DNA from: Azospirillum sp. B510
GTDB taxonomy: Bacteria; Pseudomonadota; Alphaproteobacteria; Azospirillales; Azospirillaceae
DNA: 64,000 bases
Reading direction: 5' to 3'
NCBI RefSeq assembly: GCF_000010725.1
Contig: NC_013854.1
Span: forward strand, 1,517,001 to 1,581,000
The first letter of the stretch is position 1, and each line of letters starts with the position of its first letter. Shown piece by piece: positions 26,316 through 36,209 of this stretch. A program made the translations under genes and the position numbers. The notes beneath the pieces were generated by a model that saw only the letters and a list, made by a program, of their open reading frames with translations, did no database searches and was not told the origin of the DNA.

Positions 26316-27431
26316 ATGGCCGAAGACAGCCCGGCGACCAAGCCGCGCGTGACGGAGTTGCGGAAGACGGGGCAGGGGCGGGGACTGGACGAGGGGCGGG
26401 AGACCGGCCGATCCATTCCGCATGGCGGCGATCTGGACGGCGCCCGGGTGGCCTTCCCCTGCGCCCCGGAACCGTGGATCGACCTGTCCACCGGGATCAA
26501 CCCCTGGTCCTATCCCTTGCCGCCGGTCTCCCAGGACGCCTGGAACCGCCTGCCCGGTCGGGGAGAGGAGCTGGCCCTGCGCCGGGCCGCCGCTGCGTGT
26601 TACGGGGCGCCCTCGGCCGATCTGGTCGCCGCCGCATCGGGATCGCAGGCGCTGATCCAGTTGCTGCCACGTTTGCGGGCGCCCGGCCGCGTCGCCGTTC
26701 TCGGGCCGACCTATGCCGAGCATGCCCGTTGCTGGGCGCTGTCCGGCCATGATGTCCGGCTGGCGGCGGAGGTGGATGCGGCGGCGGACGTGCTGGTCGT
26801 CGTCAACCCGAACAATCCCGATGGCCGGCTGCTGCCCGCCGAGCTGTTGCTGACGCTCGCCGAGAGCCAGGCGGCGCGGGACGGCTGGCTGGTGGTCGAC
26901 GAGGCGTTCGCCGACATGCGGCCGGAGGACAGCGTCGCCGCCCATGCCGGCCGTCCGGGATTGGTCATCCTGCGCTCCTTCGGCAAATTCTTCGGTCTGG
27001 CCGGGCTTCGTCTCGGCATCGCGTTGGCGCCGGCCGGGTTGGCGGTGGCGTTGCGGGAGGCCATCGGACCCTGGGCGGTTTCAGGGCCTGGACTGTCCAT
27101 CGCGACGGCGGCACTGGGTGATGATGGCTGGATCGGGGCGATGCGCCGCCGGCTGGCGGTCGCGGCGGCGGATCTGGACCGTCTGCTGGCCGGGGCCGGG
27201 CTGCGGGTGTGCGGCGGCACCGACCTGTTCCGCCTGGTCGAGGATGCGCGGGCGCCCGCGCTCCATCAAGCCCTGGGCGAGGCCGGGATCCTGGTGCGCC
27301 GGTTCGAACAGCGGCCGGACTGGCTGCGGTTCGGGTTGCCGGGGACTGACGAGGCATGGCGGCGCCTGGCCATCGCGTTGGAGCATCCCGGCGCCTGGAG
27401 GATGCAACCGGACAAAAGGTCCGCTTCTTGA
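26316..27431 (+). CDS. cobC: Threonine-phosphate decarboxylase of cobalamin synthesis
   Basis: A 371-residue fold-type I PLP enzyme. It makes (R)-1-amino-2-propanol phosphate for the cobalamin nucleotide loop. Markers are the substrate end HGGDL, IDLSTGINPWSYP, VVNPNNPDGRLLP, and the PLP lysine Lys224 in LRSFGKFFGLAGLRLG. ATG 26316 with GGACGAGG upstream is chosen; an earlier ATG at 26250 would add 22 residues. Divergent cobD is the partner step. The stop overlaps a TTGAAC hexamer that may serve the next gene. Confidence 0.92.
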   Translation: MAEDSPATKPRVTELRKTGQGRGLDEGRETGRSIPHGGDLDGARVAFPCAPEPWIDLSTGINPWSYPLPPVSQDAWNRLPGRGEELALRRAAAACYGAPSADLVAAASGSQALIQLLPRLRAPGRVAVLGPTYAEHARCWALSGHDVRLAAEVDAAADVLVVVNPNNPDGRLLPAELLLTLAESQAARDGWLVVDEAFADMRPEDSVAAHAGRPGLVILRSFGKFFGLAGLRLGIALAPAGLAVALREAIGPWAVSGPGLSIATAALGDDGWIGAMRRRLAVAAADLDRLLAGAGLRVCGGTDLFRLVEDARAPALHQALGEAGILVRRFEQRPDWLRFGLPGTDEAWRRLAIALEHPGAWRMQPDKRSAS

Positions 27432-27454
27432 ACAATCGTCAAAAATCTTATACA
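27428..27454 (+). promoter_or_regulatory. Possible sigma70 promoter of the PAS-GGDEF gene
   Basis: TTGAAC (27428-27433) and TATACA (27449-27454) are separated by 15 bp, slightly short. The area is AT-richer than its surroundings and lies about 120 bp before the cyclase start. Confidence 0.4.
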
Positions 27455-27573
27455 CTCAACCCTTTCTAGAACCATGGCTGTCTTGCTTCGACCTTGTCGG
27501 AAATTGCCGGTGTTGCGGGGACATAAAATTCCATGGAACACTTTCCGCCCCGCCGGCTCCCGTCGGCGTGGCC

Positions 27574-29244
27574 ATGATCCCGGGCTGTGGTGTGCATGAC
27601 GTGAGCGATTCCGCATTTCCGGCGTTCGACCGTCTGCCGGTCGGTGTGTGTGTCGCTACGGCATCGGGGATCATCCACTATGCCAATCCGGCAATGTATG
27701 CCCTGCTCGGTTGCGCCACCGACGATTTGCCGGGGCGGAGTCTCTGCGAGTTCGCGCTTGATGTGTGCGGTGAAGGCAAGACGGCGGATGGTCCGGCGCG
27801 GGCTTGCCGCCTGTTGCGCAACGATGGCTCCAGCCGTTGGGTGACGGTGGCGCGGACGCCATGGGAAACGCGGTCGGACCTTGAAGACGGTATGCTGCAA
27901 CTGCTGACGGTGACCGACGTCGGGTCGGTCCATCGTCAAGCTCCCGACCCGGATGATACCGATGCCGGGAACGGTCACGCCGGCGGCTCCGTGGAGGCCG
28001 TCATGGCGCGTCATGAAATGCCGGTGGTCGATGCCCTGCTGGAGGCGTCGCCGGTGCCGTTGTTCGTCAAGGATGCCGCTGGACACTATGTCGCGGTCAA
28101 CCGGGCCTTCGCCCGCCTGACCGGCATCGGTCCCGACGAGATGCTGCGGCGGAACAGCTTCGCGATCAGCGTTCCGGAGATCGCCAGGGAACATGTCGGC
28201 CGCGACCGCGAGTTGATGGAGCGCGACGGCAGCGTCCAGTACGAAGCGCCGATCTGCACCGCCGAAGGGGCGATGCGGCTGCTGAACCTGACCAAGACCG
28301 CCTTCCGCGACGAGACCGGCAAGCCGGCGGGCATCGTCGGCGCCATCCATCAGCTGACCGAGTCGCGTCCGAACGAGGAGCGGCTGGAGGCGATCCTCGA
28401 ACAGAGCCCCGTCGGCGTTTCGGTGTCCCGCCGCGATGACGGCCGGATCATCTTCGTCAACACGCGCTTTTCCGAGCTGATCGGTCTGCCGCGCGAGAAG
28501 CTGATCGGCAGCCGCGCCCGTGACTATTACCTGGACAGCAACCAGCATCATCGCGTGCTGGAGCGGTTGCGCGGCGGCGGCGGTGTCACGAACATGGAGG
28601 TCCAGTTCAAGCGGGCGGATGGATCGCCATTCTGGACGCTGTTCACGGTGAATCAGGCGGTGATCCAGGGTGTGGCGGTCAATCTGGCCTGGATCTACGA
28701 TTATACCGAACGCCGCAGCATGGAGGAGGCGTTGCGCGACATGGCGTCGCGCGATCCGCTGACCGGCATCTACAATCGGCGGTCCTTCATGGAGATGGCG
28801 CGCTCCCAGCTCGCCCGCGCCCACCGCTTCCACGAGCCGCTGTCCGTCTTCGTCCTCGACGTCGATCACTTCAAACGCATCAACGACACCTTCGGCCATG
28901 CCACCGGCGACGATGCGCTGCGGATGGTGGCGGCGGGCTGCCAGGCGATCCTGAGGGAATACGACATTCTCGGCCGGCTGGGCGGAGAGGAGTTCGTGGT
29001 GGTTCTGCCCGGTGCGACCGCGGATGAGAGCCGGGTGGTGGCCGAGCGGGTCCGCCGCCATCTGGCCCGCATGCCGATCGAGGCGCCGGACGGCACATTC
29101 CGCCTGACCGTCAGCATCGGCATCGCCGGACTGGAGGGCGCCACCGACACGCTGGAGCGGGCGATCCACCGTGCCGATCTCGCGCTTTACCGCGCGAAGC
29201 ATCTCGGCCGCAACCGGGTCACGGTGTTCGAAGCGGGAATGTGA
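27574..29244 (+). CDS. PAS-PAS-PAS-GGDEF diguanylate cyclase
   Basis: A 556-residue cytosolic signalling protein. Three PAS domains are seen: about 10-110 (AFDRLPVGVCVATASGIIHYANPAM), 140-260 (LLEASPVPLFVKDAAGHYVAVNRAFARLTGI) and 265-385 (ILEQSPVGVSVSRRDDGRIIFVN). A GGDEF domain follows from about 395 (DPLTGIYNRRSFMEMA), with the active site GGEEF at 470-474 and a product-inhibition I-site RxxD at 461-464, exactly five residues before it. It is therefore expected to make cyclic-di-GMP under feedback control. No transmembrane helix is present, so it senses an internal signal. ATG 27574 is preferred; GTG 27568 is possible. Confidence 0.9.
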   Translation: MIPGCGVHDVSDSAFPAFDRLPVGVCVATASGIIHYANPAMYALLGCATDDLPGRSLCEFALDVCGEGKTADGPARACRLLRNDGSSRWVTVARTPWETRSDLEDGMLQLLTVTDVGSVHRQAPDPDDTDAGNGHAGGSVEAVMARHEMPVVDALLEASPVPLFVKDAAGHYVAVNRAFARLTGIGPDEMLRRNSFAISVPEIAREHVGRDRELMERDGSVQYEAPICTAEGAMRLLNLTKTAFRDETGKPAGIVGAIHQLTESRPNEERLEAILEQSPVGVSVSRRDDGRIIFVNTRFSELIGLPREKLIGSRARDYYLDSNQHHRVLERLRGGGGVTNMEVQFKRADGSPFWTLFTVNQAVIQGVAVNLAWIYDYTERRSMEEALRDMASRDPLTGIYNRRSFMEMARSQLARAHRFHEPLSVFVLDVDHFKRINDTFGHATGDDALRMVAAGCQAILREYDILGRLGGEEFVVVLPGATADESRVVAERVRRHLARMPIEAPDGTFRLTVSIGIAGLEGATDTLERAIHRADLALYRAKHLGRNRVTVFEAGM

Positions 29245-29294
29245 TCCGCGCAACAGGGAGCGCCCGTCGGCGAATAGCCGTCAGCGAGCCGCCA

Positions 29295-30215
29295 TCAGCC
29301 GGCCAGCGTGTCCGCCTTGCGGTCCAGGTCTATGACGCCGACCACCTGATTGCCGCTGCCCACGAAGCTCAGCTCATCGAATCCGACCATGCGGGCCAGC
29401 GCGATGCCGCGGCCATGTGTGGCATCCGATCGCGAGGCGTCGACCGACAGATAGCGGCCGAAGTCGAACCCCGCCCCCATGTCGGTGATGGTGAAGACCA
29501 CGCGGCTGCCGCTGCGCTCCACATGCAAGGTGGCGTATTTGTCGCGATGCTCGGCCGATGCCAGCCGCGCTTCGATCTCGCGCGCCAGCATGCCGCTTGC
29601 CTTCAGCCGGCCTTTCGTCTCGAACCCGATGCCGAGATTGCCGTGCTCCACCGCATTGACCAGGATTTCCGAGAGGCCGAAGGTCAGGCTTTGGGTGGCG
29701 GTGGCGATCGACGACAGGGTGATGGCGAGATTCTGCGCTTCCTGCGGGGTGCGGAAGTGGAAGCGCCCTTCGCGCAACAGACCGATGGCGTCGGAGCGGG
29801 ATCGCAGGTCACCCTGAAGGCTTTTGAGTCGCCCGACCGTCTCCTCGGCCGCGCGGACGACCGAGCGGAGCAGGGCGCCGTCATAAGGTTTGATCAGGTA
29901 ATAGAACACGCCGGCGCGGATGGCCGCCGCGATGTCGGCACAGCTGTCCGAGACGGTCTGGACGATGACGGGGATGCTCGCCAGCGCCGGATCCTGCTTC
30001 ATCCACTCATAGAGTTCCAGCCCATCGCCATCGGCAAGCCGCCGGTCGAGCAGGACCACATCGATCGCCGGTCCCTCAGTCGACAGGATTTCCCGCGCCT
30101 GTGCCTTGGTTCCGGCCTCCAGGGTCCGATAGCCGATGCGGGAAAGATAGCCGGCGACGATGGCACGGGTCATTTCCTCGTCATCGACGACCAGAGCGGT
30201 GACGGCGTCGGCCAT
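29295..30215 (-). CDS. Response regulator with HATPase (RsbW-like) output
   Basis: A 306-residue protein. Residues 1-125 are a receiver (TALVVDDEEMTRAIVAGYLSRIGY, phospho-acceptor Asp in VVLLDRRLADGDG, KPYDGALL), followed by a linker helix and a C-terminal GHKL ATPase of the anti-sigma/serine kinase type (about 175-300: LTFGLSEILVNAVEHGN, ITDMGAGFDFGRYL, HGRGIALARMVGFDEL). Such proteins gate partner-switching systems by phosphorylation. ATG 30215 has GGAG upstream. It lies beside a large Hpt-containing hybrid kinase on the same strand, a plausible phosphodonor. Confidence 0.85.
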   Translation of the reverse strand: MADAVTALVVDDEEMTRAIVAGYLSRIGYRTLEAGTKAQAREILSTEGPAIDVVLLDRRLADGDGLELYEWMKQDPALASIPVIVQTVSDSCADIAAAIRAGVFYYLIKPYDGALLRSVVRAAEETVGRLKSLQGDLRSRSDAIGLLREGRFHFRTPQEAQNLAITLSSIATATQSLTFGLSEILVNAVEHGNLGIGFETKGRLKASGMLAREIEARLASAEHRDKYATLHVERSGSRVVFTITDMGAGFDFGRYLSVDASRSDATHGRGIALARMVGFDELSFVGSGNQVVGVIDLDRKADTLAG

Positions 30216-30237
30216 GGTCGGCGTGTGCTCCAATGGT

Positions 30238-30266
30238 TCGGGGCTTTGGGGGTCGGGGCTTTGGGG
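30238..30266. repeat. Imperfect tandem repeat in the leader of the REC-HATPase gene
   Basis: TCGGGGCTTTGGGG is present at 30238-30251 and 30253-30266, and a degenerate third copy (GAGGGCTTGGG) follows. It lies between the hybrid kinase and the REC-HATPase gene, about 25 bp before the latter's start. Confidence 0.85.
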
Positions 30267-30391
30267 TGAGGGCTTGGGATCCGATGATCCATGGCATTTT
30301 ACTGAAGCCGGCACCAATGCACAATCACCGGCGGCGTTGCGGTGCAATATTACCAGTCGACCGATGGTCCGGTCGATGCCCCGCCTTCCGA

Positions 30392-33300
30392 TCAGCCGGC
30401 GGTCGCCTCCGGCCTGGCCATGGCCAGCCTTGCGGCCGACAGCTCGTCCGCAACCCGCTCGCCCGCGGTGGCCGTCAGCGCCTCTTGGTCGCCGCGGCGG
30501 GCGGCGGCGACGAGGTGATCGGCGCCGGCGGCCAGCCGGTCGAAGCCGACATTCGCCGCCGAGCCTTTCAGGATATGGGCCTCCCGCTCGATGCCGGTGC
30601 TGTCGCCGCGCGCGATCGCGGCCCGCAGCCGGTCGAGATGCCGCGCGCTGTCGCCGAAGAAGGTGTTGAGCAGCACCGCGAATCCCTCCGCGCCGAGGGC
30701 GTCGCGCAACTCCTCGATCTTTTCCGCGTTGATGATGGCTGGTTCCGCCGCTTCCGCGGGGGGCGATGGAGAGGCCGTCCGCCCGGTGGCGTCGGCGGGA
30801 GTGTCCGCCACGGGAGGAACGAAGCGGGCGATGGCGTCCAGCAGTTTGCGGGCGTTGATTGGCTTGGACAGATAATCGTCCATGCCGGCTTCCAGACAGA
30901 TGGTGGCATCGCCCTGCATGGCGTTGGCGGTCAAGGCGATGATGGGGATGCGCGCCACCCGCCCCGACAACCCGCGGATCCGGCGTGTCGCCATCAACCC
31001 ATCCATTACCGGCATCTGGACGTCCATCAGAACGAGGTCATAAGGACGGGCGGTCACCGCCTCCACCGCCTCCTCGCCGTTGGACACCGCCTCGGCGTTG
31101 AGGCCGGCGCGGCGCAGCAGCGCCAGCGTCAACTGCTGGTTGACCGGATTATCCTCCGCCACCAGCACCCTGGCGCGGGGTTTCGCCTCGGGCTGCCGGG
31201 CCGGCGCGGTGCCGGCCACCGGATTGGCCACCGGATTGGCCACCGGATCGGATTGCGTGATCGCGAAGCGGGCGGGAAGGCGAAGGATGCCGGCGGCGGA
31301 GTTTTCATCGCCTGAACCGGGATCCCGCCGGGGCGGCATTGAAAGCTCCCCTTGTGGCGCTTCCGGCTGGGGTTCCAGCAGGCGGGCAAGGCACTGGCAC
31401 AGGGTGCTGAAGCGGATCGGCTTCGGCAGGTGGGTGTCCACCGGCGCCCAATCCCGCTGCCGCCCCTCCAGCCTCTGCGACGAGGCGAGCGCCAGCCGCA
31501 TGCCGGCCAGTTCCGGTATGGCGCGGATGCGCCGGGCCACCTCCGGTCCGGTCAGGCCCGGCATGCGGTGGTCCAGGATCGCCGCGTCGAAGGGCGTTCC
31601 GCCGCGGGCGGCGGCAAGCAGAAGCTCCAGCGCCGTCTCGCCATTCTCCGCCGCATCGGTGACGATGCCGAAGCCGTCGAGTTGCCGGGTCAGCAGATCG
31701 CGGTTGACGGGGATGTCGTCGACCAGCAACAGGCGGCGTCCGGCCCAGTCGCCCGTGGGTGTCGGCGGATGGGCGCCGCCGGCGCCGCGTTTCAGCGGGA
31801 CGCTCACCCAGAAGACGCTTCCCGTTCCCGGATGGCTGTCCAGGCCGATCCGGCCGCCCATCAACTCCGTCAATCGCTTGCAGATGGCCAGCCCCAGTCC
31901 GGTGCCGCCATGACGCCGGGCGGGAGACGAGTCGACCTGACTGAACATGGTGAACAGACGCGGGCGGTCCTCTTCCGGGATGCCGATGCCGGTGTCGCGC
32001 ACTTCGAACCGGACACGGACCCCGCCGCCATCACCGCTGTCGTTATCGATCGGCGCCTCCTCGTTCAGCAGGATGGTGACACTGCCGGAGTCGGTGAATT
32101 TCACGGCGTTGCCGGCAAGGTTGAGCAGGATCTGGCGCAGGCGTCCGGCATCGCCCAGCAATGTGCCGCGCAGCCCCGGCGGCACGAAGCTGGCGAGGTC
32201 CAACCCCTTCGCCACCGCGCGCGGGGCCAGGATCTCCGCCACGCTTTCGACCAGCGGCACGAGTTCGAATTCACCGATCTCCAGTTCCAGCCGACCGGCA
32301 TCGATCTTGGAGAAATCGAGGATGTCGTTGATGACGACCAGCAGCGATTCGGCGGAATCGCGGATCGTCTCGGCGTAGCCGCGCTGGTCCGCCTGCAACG
32401 CTGTGTCGAGCAGCAGCCCGGCCATGCCGATCACCCCGTTCATCGGCGTGCGGATCTCGTGACTCATGGTCGCGAGGAATTCCATCTTGATCCGCTGACC
32501 GTCCTCCGCCTGCTCCTTGGCGTCGCGCAGCGTATGCTCCAGCCTTTTCTCCTCGGTAAGGTCGCGCAGGATCGCGGCATAGAGCGGGCCGGCGGCGGTC
32601 TTCACCAGCGCCATGGAGTAGGCCAGGGGAAAGCTTTCGGTCTTGCCGCTTTCGCCGCCAGCTTCACCGTCAACCGCCGGCCGGAGGGCGATGGCTTCGC
32701 CGCGGGCGGTCGGATCCAAGTGGCGACGGCCGTGCGCGATCTCGTCCAGCGTGCGGGCGGCGTCCTCCCGCCGGTCCGCCGGCAGCAGCTCCACCACCGA
32801 ACGGCCGACCAGTTCACCGGGCGCATGGCGGAAGATGGCGTGGGCGGCGGGATTGGCCGCCTCGATCACGCCGTCCGGGCGCGTGGTGATGATGCCCTCC
32901 GCCGCCGTGTCGACGATGGCGGACAGGCGGGCGTTCGTCGCCTCCAACTCCTTTCCCTGTTCGCGCTGGGTCGCCAGCGACCGGGCGAGCAGCAGCCCGA
33001 ACAGGCTCAGCAGCAGGATCATCCCGCCGGACAGCAGTGTCGCCGTCCACAGATTCCCGTGCCAGAGAGCCAGCACCGTGTCCCTTCGCACGCTGACCGT
33101 CAGCACCAGGGGCCAGACCGGGGTGGTCCGGTAGGCGACGATGCGCGTGTCCGGACCGGCGCCGATGTCGGTTCCGGAATGGCGGAAAACGCCATATTCG
33201 GCCTGCGGCAGATGGGTTTTGAACAGGGGGGTGGTGGCGAAGGATCGTCCGATCTCTTCCCCGGCCTGGGGTTGGACCGTCAGCAAGGTGCCGTCATAGC

Positions 33301-34156
33301 GGTAGAGCGCGATGCGGTCGCCGACACCGGCGGCCTCGCCGCCTTGGACAGCGCGGTACAGGCCTTGGAAATAATCCGGGTTGACGGTGGCGACCACCAC
33401 CGCTTCCAGCGTGCCGTCGGAGTCGCGAAGCGCCCGGCTCATCGGCAGCAGCCAGCGCCCCACCGACCGCTCGTTGCCGGCGGGGCGGTCGATCAGGCTG
33501 CGGCCGGGGCGGGGATCACCGATCACCAGGCCATTCCCCTGGGCGGCGGCCTGCATGCGGAAGACATCCAGTTCCGTCAGATGGGACCCGGCGGGAATCG
33601 TCCCCTCGGTGGTGGCGACGATCCGGCCGGTGCGATCGAGCAGGGTCAACCCGCGCAGATGCGGTGACCGGCGCAGCCGGTCGGTGAGGATGGCGGTCAG
33701 ATCGGGAGTGGACGCGCCGCCTTCGGCGGTCCAGTCGGCATCGGCCAGCGACTCCACGATTGAGGACAGGGTGACGTCGACCGACTGGACCGTGCGGGTG
33801 GTCGACACCTCCAGCGCCGCGGCGAGGCTGGCGAGGCTGGCCTCCGCCGACTCCAGGGCCGCCTGGCGCGCGGCGATCAGCTGCTGGCCCTGGTTGATCA
33901 ACAGGGTGAAGACCGCCAACAGGGCGAAGGCGATGACGCCGCCCCGCCTTTCGAGGAGACCCTTCAGAACCGCTTTGGCTTGGGACTGGGACAGGGTTGC
34001 GTTCCGGACGGTCAGGTGTGATTGAAATACAGGGCCGAGGCTGCGCGCATCTGACGCGGATCCGCCGGCGGATCGCAGCAGAATCAAGGCGCTCGACTTC
34101 GACCCTCGTCGAAATTCGCGGTTTGGACAATAGCAGCTACCGACATGGGACGCCAA
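30392..34156 (-). CDS. Large hybrid histidine kinase: Cache-PAS-HK-REC-REC-Hpt
   Basis: Up to 1254 residues. A helix at about 73-92 and another near 375-397 flank a periplasmic dCache-like sensor. A PAS domain lies at about 410-530 ([26 protein letters not shown]), then HisKA with His566 ([17 protein letters not shown]) and a HATPase ([36 protein letters not shown]). Two receivers follow ([26 protein letters not shown] with DVQMPVMDG). A C-terminal Hpt carries His1194 in [11 protein letters not shown]. It is thus a complete phosphorelay to an external regulator. No in-frame ATG or GTG precedes the first membrane helix; TTG 34156 or TTG 34087 must be the start, so the first 70 residues are uncertain. 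Confidence 0.87.
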   Translation of the reverse strand: MASHVGSCYCPNREFRRGSKSSALILLRSAGGSASDARSLGPVFQSHLTVRNATLSQSQAKAVLKGLLERRGGVIAFALLAVFTLLINQGQQLIAARQAALESAEASLASLAAALEVSTTRTVQSVDVTLSSIVESLADADWTAEGGASTPDLTAILTDRLRRSPHLRGLTLLDRTGRIVATTEGTIPAGSHLTELDVFRMQAAAQGNGLVIGDPRPGRSLIDRPAGNERSVGRWLLPMSRALRDSDGTLEAVVVATVNPDYFQGLYRAVQGGEAAGVGDRIALYRYDGTLLTVQPQAGEEIGRSFATTPLFKTHLPQAEYGVFRHSGTDIGAGPDTRIVAYRTTPVWPLVLTVSVRRDTVLALWHGNLWTATLLSGGMILLLSLFGLLLARSLATQREQGKELEATNARLSAIVDTAAEGIITTRPDGVIEAANPAAHAIFRHAPGELVGRSVVELLPADRREDAARTLDEIAHGRRHLDPTARGEAIALRPAVDGEAGGESGKTESFPLAYSMALVKTAAGPLYAAILRDLTEEKRLEHTLRDAKEQAEDGQRIKMEFLATMSHEIRTPMNGVIGMAGLLLDTALQADQRGYAETIRDSAESLLVVINDILDFSKIDAGRLELEIGEFELVPLVESVAEILAPRAVAKGLDLASFVPPGLRGTLLGDAGRLRQILLNLAGNAVKFTDSGSVTILLNEEAPIDNDSGDGGGVRVRFEVRDTGIGIPEEDRPRLFTMFSQVDSSPARRHGGTGLGLAICKRLTELMGGRIGLDSHPGTGSVFWVSVPLKRGAGGAHPPTPTGDWAGRRLLLVDDIPVNRDLLTRQLDGFGIVTDAAENGETALELLLAAARGGTPFDAAILDHRMPGLTGPEVARRIRAIPELAGMRLALASSQRLEGRQRDWAPVDTHLPKPIRFSTLCQCLARLLEPQPEAPQGELSMPPRRDPGSGDENSAAGILRLPARFAITQSDPVANPVANPVAGTAPARQPEAKPRARVLVAEDNPVNQQLTLALLRRAGLNAEAVSNGEEAVEAVTARPYDLVLMDVQMPVMDGLMATRRIRGLSGRVARIPIIALTANAMQGDATICLEAGMDDYLSKPINARKLLDAIARFVPPVADTPADATGRTASPSPPAEAAEPAIINAEKIEELRDALGAEGFAVLLNTFFGDSARHLDRLRAAIARGDSTGIEREAHILKGSAANVGFDRLAAGADHLVAAARRGDQEALTATAGERVADELSAARLAMARPEATAG
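31214..31249. repeat. Three 12-bp tandem copies inside the hybrid kinase linker
   Basis: GGCCACCGGATT occurs at 31214-31225 and 31226-31237, and with one change at 31238-31249. In frame it encodes repeated N-P-V-A units in the flexible linker between the two receiver domains, so copy-number changes of 12 bp would not break the gene. Confidence 0.9.
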
Positions 34157-34264
34157 GCATCCGCTGCGATTTTCCCTGTGTCGATGCTAAGATTACAGGG
34201 TCTCTTCACGACCCCATGTTTGAATGCTGAAGAACTGGGGTGGTTGGTTAACGAAAGGTATAGC

Positions 34265-35074
34265 ATGACAAAGCGAATCCTTTGGGTGATCAGCTCGGCA
34301 ATTCTGTTGATTTTATCGGCCGGTATCGCCGTTCCGGCCGTGGCGACGGAAGGGAGACTTCAGAAAATTGCGGAGAAAAAGCAACTTCGTGTCTGCTCAT
34401 GGCCTGATTACTATGCGATCTCGTTCCGGAATCCACGCACCGGAATGCTTGAGGGGCTGGACGCGGAACTGGCGCAGGCCTTCGCCGATGATCTCGGCGT
34501 CCGGTTGCAGCTGGTGGAGAGCAGCTTCCCCCGCTTCATCGACGATCTGCTGGGCGACCGCTGCGACATCGGCATGTTCGCCATCGGAGCCACCCCGGCG
34601 CGGGCGCAGCATATCGCCTTCAGCCAGCCCTATCTGCGCAGCGGGATCTATGCGGTGACGACCCAGACCAACGAGGGGATCCGGAAGTGGGAGGATCTTG
34701 ACCGCGCCGGCAACGTCATCGCGGTGCAGAAGGACACCTACATGGACGGCTACGCCCGCTCCGCCATGAAGACCGCCCGCATCGTCGCCGTCACCCGTCC
34801 CCAGGAGCGCGAAGAGGAGGTGCAGTCCGGCCGAGCCGATGCCTTCCTCACCGACTATCCTTACGGACAGCGCATGCTGGCCTTCCATCCCTGGGCCCGC
34901 CTGATCGTGCCCGACAGCCCGGTGCAGCCGACACCCTACGCCTATGCGGTCGCGCCCGGCGATGCGGCATGGCTGGAACGGGTGAACGCCTTCGTCGCGG
35001 CGATCAAGGCCGATGGACGGCTGGAGAGCATCGCCGCCCGCTACAACTTGACCCCCATCGTCGCGCGGGACTGA
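34265..35074 (+). CDS. Orphan periplasmic substrate-binding protein (amino-acid type)
   Basis: A 269-residue SBP_bac_3 protein. A signal peptide of about 25 residues ends at AVATEG; then LQKIAEKKQLRVCSWPDYYAISFRNPRTGMLEGLDAELAQAFADDL, DRCDIGMFAIGATPARAQHIAFSQPYLRSGIYAV and QSGRADAFLTDYPYGQRML. These are the bi-lobed domain markers of polar-amino-acid binding proteins. There is no permease or ATPase gene beside it. It is divergent from the large Cache kinase, with 108 bp between starts, so it may deliver a ligand signal to that sensor rather than to a transporter. ATG 34265 starts 1 base after the in-frame TAG tract. Confidence 0.85.
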   Translation: MTKRILWVISSAILLILSAGIAVPAVATEGRLQKIAEKKQLRVCSWPDYYAISFRNPRTGMLEGLDAELAQAFADDLGVRLQLVESSFPRFIDDLLGDRCDIGMFAIGATPARAQHIAFSQPYLRSGIYAVTTQTNEGIRKWEDLDRAGNVIAVQKDTYMDGYARSAMKTARIVAVTRPQEREEEVQSGRADAFLTDYPYGQRMLAFHPWARLIVPDSPVQPTPYAYAVAPGDAAWLERVNAFVAAIKADGRLESIAARYNLTPIVARD

Positions 35075-35155
35075 GTCGCGTCATAAGAATGCGGCGGGGA
35101 GACAAATCCGGCCTAGGATTGGTTTCATCGCACACCAGTCTTCAGGGAACCGTCG

Positions 35156-35782
35156 ATGATCCTGATCGGACAATATGATTCGCCCTTCGTGCGCCGCGTT
35201 GCCGTGGCCCTGCGCCTGTATCGCATGGCGTATGAGCACCGTCCCTGGTCGGTCTTTTCCGACGCCGCGGATGTCGCGCGCTTCAACCCGCTGAAACGGG
35301 TTCCGACCCTGGTGCTGCCGGACGGCGAGGTGCTGATCGAAAGCGGCGCCATCCTCGATCATCTGGACGAGCTGGCCGGGCCGGATCGCGCGCTGATCGC
35401 CCGCCAGGGGCAGGAGCGCCGGCGGGCGCTGAAGCTCTGCGCGCTGGCGACCGGGCTTGCCGACAAGGCGGTCAGCCTCGTCTATGAGCGGGTCCTGCAC
35501 AAGGAGCGCTCGGACCTGTGGGTCGAACGCTGCACCGGCCAGATCGGCGCGGTTCTCGACGTCCTGGAGGCGGATCGTGCCGCGGCCGCCGGTCCCTGGT
35601 GGTTTGGCGACCGTATCGGTCATGCCGACATCGCCGCCGGCTGCGCCCTGCGCTTCGTCGGCGAAGCCCATCCGGCGGTCTTCGACCGCTCCCGCTGGCC
35701 GGCGCTCGCCGCGCATTCGGACGCCTGCGAGGCGATGGCGGAATTCCAGGCGGTGGTGCAGCCTTTTTCGGTGAGCGCCTGA
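35156..35782 (+). CDS. Glutathione S-transferase family protein
   Basis: A 208-residue GST. The N-terminal thioredoxin-like domain begins MILIGQYDSPFVRRVAVALRLY (a Ser in the usual catalytic region) and has FNPLKRVPTLVLPDGEVLIESGAILDHLDE with the cis-Pro glutathione site. The C-terminal helical domain ends with GDRIGHADIAAGCALRFV. Substrate is unknown. It stands alone between a binding-protein gene and a convergent DUF1244 gene, ending in a strong hairpin. Confidence 0.9.
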   Translation: MILIGQYDSPFVRRVAVALRLYRMAYEHRPWSVFSDAADVARFNPLKRVPTLVLPDGEVLIESGAILDHLDELAGPDRALIARQGQERRRALKLCALATGLADKAVSLVYERVLHKERSDLWVERCTGQIGAVLDVLEADRAAAAGPWWFGDRIGHADIAAGCALRFVGEAHPAVFDRSRWPALAAHSDACEAMAEFQAVVQPFSVSA

Positions 35783-35786
35783 GCCG

Positions 35787-35830
35787 AAGCCCTCCCGGCT
35801 CCTGGGCAATCAAGGACCGGGAGGGCTTTT
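35787..35830 (+). terminator. Intrinsic terminator after GST
   Basis: AAGCCCTCCCGG (35787-35798) pairs perfectly with CCGGGAGGGCTT (35817-35828), followed by TTTTCG. The loop is 18 nt. Confidence 0.85.
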
Positions 35831-35850
35831 CGTGGCCTTTTCAGCGTGTC

Positions 35851-36177
35851 TCAGCGATGGCCGCTGATCTCCGCATGCAGTGGCTTGGTATCCTCGAACG
35901 CCTTCTGTTGTTCGGGGGTGGCCTCCTTCTGGTGCTTCTGCTTCCAATCGGAATAGGGCATGCCATAGACGGCGATGCGGGCCTCCTCGTCGGTCAGCGG
36001 GACGCCGCGTTCCTTGGCGGCTGCGGCATACCATTTCGACAGGCAGTTGCGGCAGAAGCCGGCAAGATTCATCAGGTCGATGTTCTGAACGTCGGTGCGC
36101 TTGCGCAGATGCTCGACCAGTCCGCGGAAAGCGGCGGCTTCCAGTTCGATGCGGGTCTGGTGGTCCAGATCGGCCAT
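35851..36177 (-). CDS. DUF1244 family protein
   Basis: A 108-residue protein: EAAAFRGLVEHLRKRTDVQNIDLMNLAGFCRNCLSKWYAAAAKERG, then EARIAVYGMPYSDWKQKHQKEAT. Near-universal in alphaproteobacteria and gammaproteobacteria as DUF1244, with conserved CRNCLSKW and YGMPYxxWK. The CxxC could bind metal. Function is unknown. The gene is preceded on its strand by the DUF2478 fusion gene, 33 bp away, and may be its last operon partner. Confidence 0.93.
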   Translation of the reverse strand: MADLDHQTRIELEAAAFRGLVEHLRKRTDVQNIDLMNLAGFCRNCLSKWYAAAAKERGVPLTDEEARIAVYGMPYSDWKQKHQKEATPEQQKAFEDTKPLHAEISGHR

Positions 36178-36209
36178 GGGATCTCAACTCCTCCGGTTTT
36201 CTCGTTTCA

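Noticed and set aside
31352..33667. Plus-strand open frame of 771 codons
   Set aside because: Antisense to the hybrid kinase, which has a full set of kinase motifs; no domain in this frame.
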